Shown here: piece after piece, positions 15,445-23,885 of the stretch | How positions within the stretch are numbered: position 1 is the stretch's first letter | Layout of the letters: the number at the start of each line of letters is the position of its first letter | NCBI RefSeq assembly: GCF_002127965.1 | Contig: NZ_CP018787.1 | Location: 1,426,001-1,490,000, forward strand | DNA length: 64,000 nucleotides | Reading direction: 5' to 3' | From: Oxalobacter formigenes | GTDB lineage: Bacteria; Pseudomonadota; Gammaproteobacteria; Burkholderiales; Burkholderiaceae_D | The notes under the pieces: generated by a model | Database searches by the model: none | Told to the model about the DNA's origin: nothing | Seen by the model: only the letters and a program-made list of their open reading frames with translations | Translations under genes and position numbers: made by a program

Positions 15445-16221
15445 ATGCCAAATCTGAAGTCCAAAATTATTGAATTGATAACCGCTCATCCAGGCATCAA
15501 TGATGCAGAGATAGCCGACCGTCTGGATATAGAGGTAGATCTTGCCAGATCTGTCACCTCACCTCTTCTTGGAAATGAAATTTCATCCTCGGTTGTAATT
15601 ACCCCGTCTGGACTACAAATCCGGCGATATCGGCGAATCTGTACTGAAAAAACTGCTATACCCATCACTCCTAAAATCAGTAAAAAAGAATCAATTTCTG
15701 TCGAAAGCGATCGAAAAAGTTCGATAAAAGTTTCAAAAGTGGCACTCGCACTCGCTTATTTAAGAACTCACGAAAAAGCAACGCCCGCAGAGTTAAAGCA
15801 AGCAATGGGACTTACTTCTCGTCAGCACCCTCTCCCTTTTTTGAAACATTTGATTTCAAAAGGATCCGTGAATTTTAGGGACAAGGTCTGGACGCTATGT
15901 GATATCGCTACCACCAATCCAAATACAGCTGACGAAGCATTAAATAAAACTGCATTGGAAGAATCAAAAATCGGAATAACAGAACAATCGTTTGACCCAG
16001 TCAACCAACCTTCTCATTACAAAACTGGCGGTATAGAGATGATCGATATTCTTCAGGCAAAGCTATCTCCCGAAGAGTTCAAAGGTTTTCTTAAAGGAAA
16101 CGTCCTGAAATACACAATACGAGCCGAACATAAAAACGGAATTGAAGACTACGAAAAAGCCAGCGTCTACGCAAATTGGCTGGTACAAGCAGCCAAAGGA
16201 GAGGCACAAAATGGGATTTAA
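15445..16221 (+). CDS. Phage protein with winged helix N-terminus and DUF3310 C-terminus
   Basis: 258 residues. The first 65 residues look like a winged helix (IIELITAHPGINDAEIADRLDIEVD), and a second helix-turn-helix-like segment lies around residue 108-135 (EKATPAELKQAMGL). The C-terminal 60 residues match DUF3310 (VNQPSHYKTGGIEMIDIL, then GNVLKYTIRAEHKNG), a domain found in many phage nucleotide-metabolism operons. The next gene overlaps its end by 11 bases. Confidence 0.75.
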   Translation: MPNLKSKIIELITAHPGINDAEIADRLDIEVDLARSVTSPLLGNEISSSVVITPSGLQIRRYRRICTEKTAIPITPKISKKESISVESDRKSSIKVSKVALALAYLRTHEKATPAELKQAMGLTSRQHPLPFLKHLISKGSVNFRDKVWTLCDIATTNPNTADEALNKTALEESKIGITEQSFDPVNQPSHYKTGGIEMIDILQAKLSPEEFKGFLKGNVLKYTIRAEHKNGIEDYEKASVYANWLVQAAKGEAQNGI

Positions 16222-16570
16222 CCACGATTACGGCGGCGTTTATGAAAAGCCGTCAACAAAAAATGTAAAAAAAACGCGGGTTTATATCAGTGGCCCAATG
16301 ACCGGATTACCCGGTCTTAATTTTCCATTGTTTAACGCAGAGGCGTTACGTCTTGAAGGGATGGGATATGACGTAGTCAACCCTGTGGACCTATGCCCCA
16401 ACTCGACGGATTGGCAACAGTGTATGCGCATTGATCTGGCTGCACTCCTGACTTGCGACATGATAGCCCTGCTGCCAGGCTGGATGAAATCAAGGGGCGC
16501 CCGTCTTGAAGTGAACATTGCTCATCAGGTCGGCATTGAAATCGTATCAGCAAAGGACCTGACATCATGA
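16211..16570 (+). CDS. DUF4406 protein, nucleoside deoxyribosyltransferase-like fold
   Basis: 119 residues from ATG 16211 with GAGG upstream. It has the hallmarks of DUF4406: VYISGPMTG near the N-terminus, then PVDLC, and LPGWMKSRGARLEVNIAHQVG. The family resembles nucleoside 2-deoxyribosyltransferases and is common beside DUF3310 in phage early operons, as here. A role in nucleotide handling is likely but not proven. Confidence 0.8.
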   Translation: MGFNHDYGGVYEKPSTKNVKKTRVYISGPMTGLPGLNFPLFNAEALRLEGMGYDVVNPVDLCPNSTDWQQCMRIDLAALLTCDMIALLPGWMKSRGARLEVNIAHQVGIEIVSAKDLTS

Positions 16571-16755
16571 CAGATGAGATAGATCGAGCACAGGAATACG
16601 AAAGCAGGATGACTGAAGCAGCAATTTCTCATGCAAGGGCAAACGCAGAAATGGCTAAAGGTGTACCCGGCGAATGTGAGTTTTGCGGTGAATGGTCCGG
16701 ACGACTCGTTAATGGTGCTTGCGCCCCTTGTCGCGATAAATACAAATTGGGGTGA
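16567..16755 (+). CDS. TraR/DksA-type zinc finger protein
   Basis: 62 residues. It has a helical N-terminus (QEYESRMTEAAISHARA) and a C4 zinc finger, CEFC...CAPC, at the C-terminus, like phage TraR/DksA homologues that bind the RNA polymerase secondary channel. It overlaps the upstream gene by 4 bases. Confidence 0.8.
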   Translation: MTDEIDRAQEYESRMTEAAISHARANAEMAKGVPGECEFCGEWSGRLVNGACAPCRDKYKLG

Positions 16756-16757
16756 TC

Positions 16758-17795
16758 ATGGCCGACAACTCGAAAATCGAATGGACGGACGCGACCTGGA
16801 ACATCATAACAGGGTGTTCTCCAGTTTCTCCCGGCTGTGCAAATTGTTATGCAAGTCGGCTCGCTGGTACACGTCTGAAACATCATCCTTCCCGTGCGGG
16901 CCTGACGAAAGAAGTAAACGGACGCTATGTCTGGAATGGTGAGGTGTGCTTTAGCCTCGAATGGCTGGACCAGCCTATTCGCTGGAAGAAACCAAGAAAG
17001 GTTTTTGTCTGCGCGCATGGCGACCTGTTCCACGAAAACGTCCCAGATGACTGGATTGATGCTGTTTTTGGTGTTATGTGGGCGTGTCTGTATGGACGCG
17101 ATAGCGAACCCGGTCATATTTTCCAGATATTGACAAAACGTGCCGACAGAATGCTTGAATATCTGTCTCAAGACCGACGCGAGCAATGGGCAACTAATGC
17201 TGTTAATTATGGCGGAGGACTTGACCCCGATGGTCTTTATGATCAGACAAAATACTTTGACGGACCTCATCCGAGGATATGGGCTGGTGTCACAGTTGAA
17301 AATCAGGAGATGGCGGACAAACGTATACCGCTATTGTTGGCAACGCCTGCAGCAAAACGATTTATCAGTATGGAACCGTTGATTGGAAGCGTTGACATAG
17401 TTCATGCGTTTGATTGGCCAGCCCCCGGTGTTTGTATTGATTGGGTAATCGTTGGCGGTGAATCCGGACAAAATGCAAGACCAATGCACCCAGACTGGGT
17501 GCGTACTGTACGAGATCAGTGTGCGATAGCTCATGTCCCGTTCATGTTCAAGCAATGGGGAGAATGGTGCCCAAGAAGCGATTGCGTTCACAAATTCGAG
17601 GACGGTTCTTGCTTAGCTGACCTTGATCCAAGCTGCAAGAAATGGCCTTATGTCGTCCGACTGACAGCAAGGGGAAATGATGGATCCCGGCTCGAAAATT
17701 CCTGCGATGGCGATGACACATATATGCAAAAAGTTGGAAAAAAAATAGCAGGCCGTCTCCTGGACGGAAGAACTTGGGACGAGGTGCCGGAATGA
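16758..17795 (+). CDS. Phage Gp37/Gp68 family protein (DUF5131)
   Basis: 345 residues from ATG 16758, with GGGGTG upstream. An in-frame GTG at 16752 is less likely. It begins with a conserved segment WTDATWNIITGCSPVSPGC, followed by ANCYA, whose three cysteines look like a metal or radical-SAM-like cluster. Further family motifs are LTKRADRM, WAGVTVENQ, FISMEPLIG, WVIVGGESG and FKQWGEW. The family is widespread in phages and mobile elements but its reaction is unknown. Confidence 0.85.
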   Translation: MADNSKIEWTDATWNIITGCSPVSPGCANCYASRLAGTRLKHHPSRAGLTKEVNGRYVWNGEVCFSLEWLDQPIRWKKPRKVFVCAHGDLFHENVPDDWIDAVFGVMWACLYGRDSEPGHIFQILTKRADRMLEYLSQDRREQWATNAVNYGGGLDPDGLYDQTKYFDGPHPRIWAGVTVENQEMADKRIPLLLATPAAKRFISMEPLIGSVDIVHAFDWPAPGVCIDWVIVGGESGQNARPMHPDWVRTVRDQCAIAHVPFMFKQWGEWCPRSDCVHKFEDGSCLADLDPSCKKWPYVVRLTARGNDGSRLENSCDGDDTYMQKVGKKIAGRLLDGRTWDEVPE

Positions 17796-18016
17796 GCAAA
17801 ACACCTGAATTACACCAGTGTTATCTGTGCGGCGGGGATGTCGAGCTTATGGATGCCAATCTGAATAACAGTACTGCAAGCTTCCAATGCAAAAAATGTG
17901 AAACATGGATTTTAGTGAAGCTGAATAATGAGGTTATCAGCAAGTCAATCTGTGCCAACAAATGGAACAGCTTCGGAAACAAAAATCCGGTAAAGGAGTT
18001 TTATGAAAACACCTGA
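17792..18016 (+). CDS. Lar-like small zinc protein
   Basis: 74 residues from ATG 17792, which overlaps the previous stop (ATGA). It has CYLCGGDVEL and CKKCETW, then SICANKWNSF near the end, the pattern of Lar/restriction-alleviation-like proteins of lambdoid phages. It may modulate host restriction enzymes. Only the zinc-binding pattern is visible. Confidence 0.65.
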   Translation: MSKTPELHQCYLCGGDVELMDANLNNSTASFQCKKCETWILVKLNNEVISKSICANKWNSFGNKNPVKEFYENT

Positions 18017-18377
18017 ATTACTGCCCTGCCCGCATGACGGAAGCAAAGTCGAATTTTGCGACGAATGCGATGGCGGCTGTCACAGAATTATCGGCAATGG
18101 CATAGAGATAGACCTACTGCCAACAATTCGTCAGGGCGACAGCTTGGAGAACCGCAGGGCTATATGCGCTGAGCGATGGAACACCCGCGTATACCCGCCA
18201 GAAGCCCAAAAGGCCATTGAGCGGGATACACCAAAGATGCTAAAAAAAGGCAACCCTTTTTTCTGTGAAGGAGATGAGTTTATTTGTCCAAGTTGTGACG
18301 AGCATGTCCGCAAAAGTTTACTCAAAGGAAATTGCTGTTGTCACTGTGGCCAGCGGCTGGATTGGAGCGAAGAATGA
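18003..18377 (+). CDS. Lar-like protein with extra zinc ribbon
   Basis: 124 residues. The N-terminal 60 residues have a Lar-like arrangement (LLPCPHDGSKVEFCDECDGG ... ICAERWNTR). The C-terminal 40 residues hold a second zinc ribbon (CPSC ... CCCHCGQRL). It overlaps the previous gene by 14 bases and the next by ATGA. Two Lar-like genes in a row, followed by two methyltransferases, suggest a restriction-evasion block. Confidence 0.6.
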   Translation: MKTPELLPCPHDGSKVEFCDECDGGCHRIIGNGIEIDLLPTIRQGDSLENRRAICAERWNTRVYPPEAQKAIERDTPKMLKKGNPFFCEGDEFICPSCDEHVRKSLLKGNCCCHCGQRLDWSEE

Positions 18378-19006
18378 GTAAAAACATAGTTATCAGCTTG
18401 TTTGATTACACCGGAAATATTGTCAAACCTTGGGCAGAAGCCGGATACAACTGTATATGCGTTGACCTTCAGCACCCGAACACATCTTCAGATGGACGTA
18501 TTGCAAAAGTCAGGGCAGATGTACTGCACTGGATGCCAAAAAAACCGGATCAGGTTGCAATGTTATTTGCCTTCCCTCCGTGTACAGATGTTGCGGTATC
18601 CGGTGCCAGGTGGTTTAAAGACAAGGGGCTGGGGGCGTTAATCAACACATTAAATCTTTTTAAGCGCTCTGTTGACATGGCTTTATTGCTCGGCTGCCCG
18701 TATATGATTGAAAACCCTGTAAGCGTGGTCAGCAGCTACTGGCGTAAACCAGATTATACATTTCATCCGCATGAATATGCTGGGATATGCGCTGATGATA
18801 ACTACACAAAAAAAACATGCTTGTGGACAGGAAATGGTTTTGTAATGCCGGAGACTCAACCAGATTTAAAGCTCGGGAAACCAGATGACCGCATTCATAA
18901 AGCCTCGCCTGGACCAGAACGCGCAAACTTTCGAAGCGCTACACCTAGGGGGTTTTCTGAGGCAGTGTTCAAAGCAAATCATAAATTCGAAGAGGCAGCA
19001 ATATGA
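18374..19006 (+). CDS. Cytosine-5 DNA methyltransferase-like protein (short form)
   Basis: 210 residues from ATG 18374. It starts with a beta strand resembling SAM motif I (VISLFDYTGN), then CVDLQHP, and has FPPCTDVAVSGARWF, which fits the PC catalytic motif IV, plus MIENPVS in place of the ENV motif VI. The target-recognition region of full Dcm-type enzymes is missing because the protein is about half their length. It may methylate phage DNA or be a related but inactive form. Confidence 0.6.
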   Translation: MSKNIVISLFDYTGNIVKPWAEAGYNCICVDLQHPNTSSDGRIAKVRADVLHWMPKKPDQVAMLFAFPPCTDVAVSGARWFKDKGLGALINTLNLFKRSVDMALLLGCPYMIENPVSVVSSYWRKPDYTFHPHEYAGICADDNYTKKTCLWTGNGFVMPETQPDLKLGKPDDRIHKASPGPERANFRSATPRGFSEAVFKANHKFEEAAI

Positions 19007-19458
19007 AGCCAATTCTTGATGCTTGTTGCGGCTCTCGGATGATGTGGTTCGACAAACAGAATCCGCTGGCTGTTTTTGCTGACAGCCGTAACGAAACTCA
19101 CACTCTATGCGATGGACGAGTTTTGCATATCAATCCAGATGTTCAGCACGATTTTAGAAATATGGATTTTGAGGACGAGACATTTAATCTTGTTTGTTTC
19201 GATCCTCCGCATCTTGTACATGCGGGTGAAAAATCATGGCTGGCCAAAAAATATGGTGTTTTATCTGGCAGCTGGCAAGACGATATCAGACAAGGATTAG
19301 TTGAGTGTTTCCGCGTTTTGAAACCGCTCGGGACGCTCGTTTTCAAGTGGTCTGATGAGCAGATCAATACGTCTGACGTGCTAAAACTGACAACACATGA
19401 GCCGCTATTCGGGCATCGTCGCGGGAAAACAGTATTTTTAGTTTTTATGAAAGTTTGA
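19003..19458 (+). CDS. Class I SAM methyltransferase, DPPH type
   Basis: 151 residues. It has [12 protein letters not shown] as a SAM-binding loop, HDFRNMDF and the catalytic-like FDPPHLV, as in small N6-adenine or related DNA methyltransferases of phages. A late-strand [14 protein letters not shown] follows. It overlaps the previous gene by ATGA. Substrate unknown. Together with the C5-like protein it makes two DNA-modification candidates in one early operon. Confidence 0.75.
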   Translation: MKPILDACCGSRMMWFDKQNPLAVFADSRNETHTLCDGRVLHINPDVQHDFRNMDFEDETFNLVCFDPPHLVHAGEKSWLAKKYGVLSGSWQDDIRQGLVECFRVLKPLGTLVFKWSDEQINTSDVLKLTTHEPLFGHRRGKTVFLVFMKV

Positions 19459-19460
19459 AT

Positions 19461-19910
19461 ATGGCATCAATCAACAAAGTAATCATCGTCGGCAATCTTG
19501 GCCGGGATCCTGAAAATCGCTATTTGCCAAGTGGCGAACAGGTCACCAGTATCACTGTCGCAACGACTGATCGCTGGCGTGACAAAACATCGGGTGAACA
19601 GAAAGAACAGACCGAATGGCACCGTATTTCATTCTTCGGCAAACTGGCAGAGATTGCCGGTCAGTATCTGAAAAAGGGTTCACAGGTCTATATCGAAGGC
19701 CGTCTGAGAACGCGTAAATATACCGACAAGGAAGGTGTTGACCGTTACGCGACCGAAATCATCGCCGACACCATGCAAATGCTCGGCAGCCGTCAGGATT
19801 CACAAAGCACGGGGCGGAATGAGTACGCCGAACAGACAGGACGGTCACAGCCTACGCAGCGCAAGACCCCGCCAACTGCCGACATGTTGGACGATGATAT
19901 TCCCTTCTGA
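19461..19910 (+). CDS. ssb: Single-stranded DNA-binding protein (phage copy)
   Basis: 149 residues from ATG 19461. The OB-fold is complete ([50 protein letters not shown]). A flexible linker (about 110-140) leads to the acidic tip DDDIPF that recruits replication proteins. It is a normal bacterial SSB in length and serves phage replication. It starts 2 bases after the methyltransferase stop. Confidence 0.95.
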   Translation: MASINKVIIVGNLGRDPENRYLPSGEQVTSITVATTDRWRDKTSGEQKEQTEWHRISFFGKLAEIAGQYLKKGSQVYIEGRLRTRKYTDKEGVDRYATEIIADTMQMLGSRQDSQSTGRNEYAEQTGRSQPTQRKTPPTADMLDDDIPF

Positions 19911-19935
19911 CGGGAAAAATTGAGAGGAAATAACG

Positions 19936-20115
19936 ATGTCTGAAAATTCAAAAATCGAACAGCTGAAGCACGTTCGTGATGCCATGCAAATTCTCGTTAA
20001 CGGAATCGGGCTACAAGACTTGCCTTATGCTTTGTCCACGACCGAATATGCAAAGGTACAACGGGCACAACGTATGCTGAATCAGCTTATCGATGATGGT
20101 GAAAAAAATGATTGA
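19936..20115 (+). CDS. Small helical phage protein
   Basis: 59 residues with GAGGAAA before the ATG. Predicted mostly helical (IEQLKHVRDAMQIL, AKVQRAQRMLNQLIDD). It overlaps the next gene by 8 bases. No known family. Confidence 0.55.
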   Translation: MSENSKIEQLKHVRDAMQILVNGIGLQDLPYALSTTEYAKVQRAQRMLNQLIDDGEKND

Positions 20116-20320
20116 GCACCACTGCCCCGACTGTGCTCGCCAATCTCTCACGCTCGATCAGGCTTTTTCTCGACATCGCGTCAGGTGCGAAAAATGCGGA
20201 TGGCGTATCGAGAAGTGGCACAGGGAACCAGGGGAAGCGCTAGCATTGCTGGAATTGGTTTGCTGGCAGATAGAACAGGATCGCAGAACAGGAACTTTGA
20301 AATTAACGAGGACGGCATAA
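20108..20320 (+). CDS. Small zinc-ribbon phage protein
   Basis: 70 residues from ATG 20108. Two CxxC pairs (HCPDC and RCEKCGW) make a zinc ribbon, followed by a helix (EALALLELVCWQIEQD). Part of the early operon; function unknown. Confidence 0.6.
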   Translation: MIEHHCPDCARQSLTLDQAFSRHRVRCEKCGWRIEKWHREPGEALALLELVCWQIEQDRRTGTLKLTRTA

Positions 20321-20321
20321 G

Positions 20322-20609
20322 ATGGAAACAGATATACTTGATAAACTTGCTTCAGCGGTCGCCGGTAAAATTCGCCCTGCAGTACCGATCAGCGTTGCAT
20401 TATGGGATTCTGACGACGTATCTTCTTATTTGCGGGTCTCAAAAAACCAACTGACGCGGTACACACCGCGCCCGGATTTTCCAAAACCGATCAGATTACC
20501 AACACAATCAGGCGGCTACGGTCATCCGCTTTGGAAAGCGGAGCAAGTAATAAAATGGGCCGAAAGTTATCATGATAGCGTTATAAAAAAGCGTGTCAGA
20601 AACGGATGA
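20322..20609 (+). CDS. AlpA/Xis-like winged helix regulator
   Basis: 95 residues. VALWDSDDVSSYLRVSKNQLTRY, PDFPKPIRLPT and WKAEQVIKW are the pattern of AlpA/MerR-like excisionases. It is the last gene of the early operon, where xis normally precedes int. No integrase gene follows in this window, so it may act in trans or regulate the operon. Confidence 0.75.
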   Translation: METDILDKLASAVAGKIRPAVPISVALWDSDDVSSYLRVSKNQLTRYTPRPDFPKPIRLPTQSGGYGHPLWKAEQVIKWAESYHDSVIKKRVRNG

Positions 20610-21095
20610 ATTACGGATATATCTGTTGAAAGCCTTATAAATAAAGACGTTTGTGGTGCCGGTCCCGGGCACCAGTTTGACGGATTCGGCATGAATCCGT
20701 AAAAAGGCCCTGTTTTCACAGGGCCTTTTTTCATACCAGTATAAAAAATTCCGGATTTAAAAAAATGGCTGAATGCCGCATGATACGGTTCATTGAGCTT
20801 TATCATATTGTATTAATTCCTGCCCAGTCCGCTTGCCCTGCAATTATAATATTTTATAAACTACGGGTTTCGTTATTAAGTATTCGAAAATCATGCTTAT
20901 CTGTTATGAAGACGGACTTCACTATTCATAAGCTTCGGACAGAGAAAATTACATTTGCCAAAACGAAATAATTGCAGTTTGGCAATCACGTTCCTGACAT
21001 CTCAGGATAGGCCTGTGTATCCATTTATGTTTAAACGTTTTGTTGATGAGTCCGTCAAACATTACGTGTAACACTTCACTTGAAAAATCGAGACA
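20610..21095 (+). other. Prophage right edge: three hairpins, terminator and AT-rich DNA
   Basis: 486 bases without a convincing gene. After the Xis-like gene come hairpin GGTGCC-GGTCCC-GGGCACC near 20656, hairpin GGATTC-GGCAT-GAATCC near 20682 and the terminator at 20701-20731, then AT-rich DNA up to the S24 repressor. The series of hairpins could be a small RNA or 3' region of the early transcript. The prophage end and any attachment core should lie here, but no direct repeat can be paired inside the window. Confidence 0.5.
20701..20731. terminator. Strong bidirectional terminator at the end of the prophage early operon
   Basis: AAAAAGGCCCTG-TTTTCA-CAGGGCCTTTTTT, a 12-base-pair stem with T-runs on both strands. 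Confidence 0.92.
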
Positions 21096-21782
21096 ATGTT
21101 TTGTATGCATGAACAAATGAAACGTCTATACGAAGCAGCTAGGGTTTTGAAGCGCATACATGGCCAGTCCGAACTGGCCAGGGCGATTAATGCCTCTCCG
21201 CAAACGATTCATAACTGGCAGGAAAGAGGCATTTCGAAACAGGGGATGTTGAAGGCTCAGGAGGTGATCGGATGTTCCGCCTTGTGGCTGGAAACCGGTA
21301 GTGGCCCAATGTCCCTGAATGTGCTTTGCAATTCGTCACAGCTGTTTTCCAAAACCAGCCAGATTCCACTTATTCGGCCTGATCAGGCATTGAAAGTGAA
21401 TTCGACGGCTGCCGCGCCTGCATTGGGTGATCCTCTGGGCTGGTTGTTCACTCATTCTAATCTGTCCTCGCGCGCTTATGCCCTTGAGGTATCGGGCAAT
21501 TCCATGCAACCGGTCTTTCAGGAAGGCGACTGGATCATTCTCGATCCGATGGCCGTACCCGAACCGGGCGATTTCGTGGTAGCAAAATGTGGGGAAAAGA
21601 AAGAACTGATCTTCAGGAAATATCGCCCGAAAGGTCTGGATAATTCCGGCAAGATGACTTTCGAACTGGTGCCCTTGAATGAGGATTTTCCTTCCTTGCG
21701 ATCGGATATCTTGCCCATTGAAATCATCGGGACTTTGATCGAGCATCGTATTTTTACAAAAAAACATCTCATAGCCTCATGA
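21096..21782 (+). CDS. XRE-family repressor with S24 (LexA-type) peptidase domain
   Basis: 228 residues. N-terminal helix-turn-helix (SELARAINASPQTIHNWQERG) and C-terminal S24 peptidase fold with the serine motif SGNSMQPVFQEGDW and the lysine region ELIFRKYRP. Such repressors undergo RecA-aided self-cleavage. It lies just outside the prophage early operon and might be its second repressor or the repressor of a lost element. A clear Ala-Gly cleavage site is not obvious; the hinge reads AAPALGD. Confidence 0.88.
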   Translation: MFCMHEQMKRLYEAARVLKRIHGQSELARAINASPQTIHNWQERGISKQGMLKAQEVIGCSALWLETGSGPMSLNVLCNSSQLFSKTSQIPLIRPDQALKVNSTAAAPALGDPLGWLFTHSNLSSRAYALEVSGNSMQPVFQEGDWIILDPMAVPEPGDFVVAKCGEKKELIFRKYRPKGLDNSGKMTFELVPLNEDFPSLRSDILPIEIIGTLIEHRIFTKKHLIAS

Positions 21783-21799
21783 AAATGAGGCTTTTTTTT
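21774..21799 (+). terminator. Intrinsic terminator overlapping the S24 repressor stop
   Basis: GCCTCAT-GAAA-ATGAGGC then TTTTTTTTG. The left stem contains the last codons and stop of the repressor gene. Confidence 0.9.
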
Positions 21800-21896
21800 G
21801 TCCACTTTTCCTTCGGAAAAATTTCACAATCCGTTATATCCGCAACTTTCGGGTTTTATGTCTGTCTTTTTGAAATAAACTTCAATGGAGACGGCT

Positions 21897-22655
21897 ATGA
21901 ATCGATTTACGAACAAGGTGGTTGTGATTACGGGAGCCGGTAACGGTATTGGCGCCGCTGCGGCAAAGCGTTTTTCTTCCGGGGGGGCCACTGTCGTCGC
22001 TGCCGATTATGTCATGGACGATGTGAAAAAATTGGCGGCCTCCCTTCCTTCCGATCGAACATTTGCCGTATTTGTCGATGTTTCAGACGCGAAAGCGGTT
22101 GAAAACATGATTGCCGAGACGGTCAAAAGATGTGGCAAACTCGATGTCATGATCAACAATGCAGGTGTCCATGTCATTGGTTCGATTCTGGAAACGACAC
22201 TGGATGACTGGCGGCGCATTTCCGCCATCAATATCGACGGGGTTGTTTTCGGTGCAAAATATTCCCTTCCCCATCTCATCAAATCAAAGGGTTGCATGAT
22301 CAATACCGCTTCTGTTTCCGGTCTGGGAGGTGATTGGGGTGCGGCTTTTTACTGTGCTTCCAAGGGGGCCGTTGCCAACCTGACGCGTGCGATGGCGCTG
22401 GATCACGGTTTGTCCGGCGTTCGTATCAATGCCGTTTGTCCGAGTCTGGTCAAGACGAACATGACGAAAGGCTTCGACGCGGCAGTTCAGGAAAAATTCA
22501 ATGAACGGATTCCGCTCGGCCGTGCGGCACAACCTGAAGAAGTCGCGTCCGTAATGGCTTTTCTGGCAAGCGATGACGCCAGTTTCATTAACGGGGCATG
22601 CATTCCGGTCGATGGAGGCACCACTGCTTCGGATGGACAGCCGAAAATCGCCTGA
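21897..22655 (+). CDS. Short-chain dehydrogenase/reductase
   Basis: 252 residues from ATG 21897, chosen because GGAGAC lies 6 bases before it. Classical SDR: cofactor motif TGAGNGIG, NNAG at residues 83-86, active-site serine in NTASVSG and YCASK tyrosine/lysine. The C-terminus FINGACIPVDGG is standard. It oxidises or reduces an unknown hydroxyl/keto substrate with NAD(P). It is a single gene, with no linked enzymes to identify the substrate. Confidence 0.9.
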   Translation: MNRFTNKVVVITGAGNGIGAAAAKRFSSGGATVVAADYVMDDVKKLAASLPSDRTFAVFVDVSDAKAVENMIAETVKRCGKLDVMINNAGVHVIGSILETTLDDWRRISAINIDGVVFGAKYSLPHLIKSKGCMINTASVSGLGGDWGAAFYCASKGAVANLTRAMALDHGLSGVRINAVCPSLVKTNMTKGFDAAVQEKFNERIPLGRAAQPEEVASVMAFLASDDASFINGACIPVDGGTTASDGQPKIA

Positions 22656-22868
22656 TTTTGGTATTGTCGACGAACCGGACGCATTCATATTGAGTCGTCC
22701 GGTTCTTTTTTCGGCAAAAAATCATCTTCTTTTACCGTTTTTTTCTTTTCGTGCCATTTTCTGATCGCTTTCTGATTTGTGTCACTTCCCGGGATTTTGT
22801 GTGAGTTAGCCTTACTCTGGTTTTAATTCTTCCTGAATTTTTCAACTTAGGACATCCCAGGAGACATT

Positions 22869-23606
22869 ATGAAGCGATTTTCCCTTTTTCTGGTTTCACT
22901 ATTCATGCTGGCTGCGCTTGCTGCCTGTAGCAAGGCGCCCAAAAACGATACTCCTCCACAAGGCATGTATACGGGTACCATTCCCTGTGCCGACTGTGCA
23001 GGCATTAAATATGCCATTACCTTCAATCCTGATGGAACGGTAGTCGATACTTCCCTGTATGAAAATACAGATGGTGCATCTCTTTCCGAAATGGGTACCT
23101 GGAAAATGGAGAAAGGCATTGTTACAGTGACTTTCCCGTTCGACACGAAATACTTCATTGTCAAATCACCGGATGCAATCGAAATGACGAACAAGGAAGG
23201 AAAACGTTCCGAATCGATGGCAGATCAATATACGCTGAAGAAGGTACAGCCCAAAGTCGCTTCCGACTTTTCAGGACGCTACAAAATGTCCGGCGACAGT
23301 ATGTTGAATGGCAATATGCAAACGCTGACCATTCTTGGGAATGCTGAAAACGGTGTGTCTGTTTCATTTGCTGCGGATGGCATGGAAGAAGGCTGTACTT
23401 TCAATGGCAACGGCAAGATTGTCAATGACCAGATCGAAGTGCCGCTTCAAACCGCCAATCCGGATCTGAAAAGCACGATGGTTATCCGCTCGACCGGGGC
23501 TGAAAGCATGAACGTTTTCACGTCCAAAGCAAATGACAAAAACGATCTTGGCCTTTTCTGCTCAGACGGAAAAACGCTTGCAGGTGATTACGTCAAGGCA
23601 AAATAA
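22869..23606 (+). CDS. NlpE-like outer-membrane lipoprotein
   Basis: 245 residues. Signal peptide of 19 residues ends in the lipobox LAAC, so Cys20 would be lipidated. The mature N-terminus has GMYTGTIPCADCAGI, the CxxC-containing motif of NlpE/copper-homeostasis lipoproteins that sense surface contact and misfolded lipoproteins through the Cpx pathway in enteric bacteria. The C-terminal half is a second beta-rich domain. GGAGA lies before the ATG. Confidence 0.85.
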   Translation: MKRFSLFLVSLFMLAALAACSKAPKNDTPPQGMYTGTIPCADCAGIKYAITFNPDGTVVDTSLYENTDGASLSEMGTWKMEKGIVTVTFPFDTKYFIVKSPDAIEMTNKEGKRSESMADQYTLKKVQPKVASDFSGRYKMSGDSMLNGNMQTLTILGNAENGVSVSFAADGMEEGCTFNGNGKIVNDQIEVPLQTANPDLKSTMVIRSTGAESMNVFTSKANDKNDLGLFCSDGKTLAGDYVKAK

Positions 23607-23624
23607 TCCGTTTTTTTCCAAAAT

Positions 23625-23659
23625 AATGCGCAGCCTCTGAATAGAGCTGCGCATTTTCA
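23625..23659. terminator. Terminator after the NlpE-like gene
   Basis: AATGCGCAGC-N11-GCTGCGCATT followed by TTCATTT. A 10-base-pair stem that could also act on the opposite strand. Confidence 0.75.
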
Positions 23660-23885
23660 TTTGTGTCGAATGATGAGGTTATTTTCATAAAACCGGGTCC
23701 TTCGGAAAACATTTGCATATATGACACAAAAAATTATGGTCGGAAAGAAACTTTTTTGGGGCTTTTGAATAAGGTGGGTAAACGCTATGTTTATATACCT
23801 TTTTGTTTATTTTCTCTCCGGAAAATATGCCATTAATTTTTAAAAACCGTTAAAAAGCAAGTGGAAGGGATGGGAAAATTACGAT

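Noticed and set aside
20656-20675. Possible tRNA 3' end (GGGCACCA) as attachment site
   Set aside because: It is part of a simple hairpin and no tRNA body precedes it.
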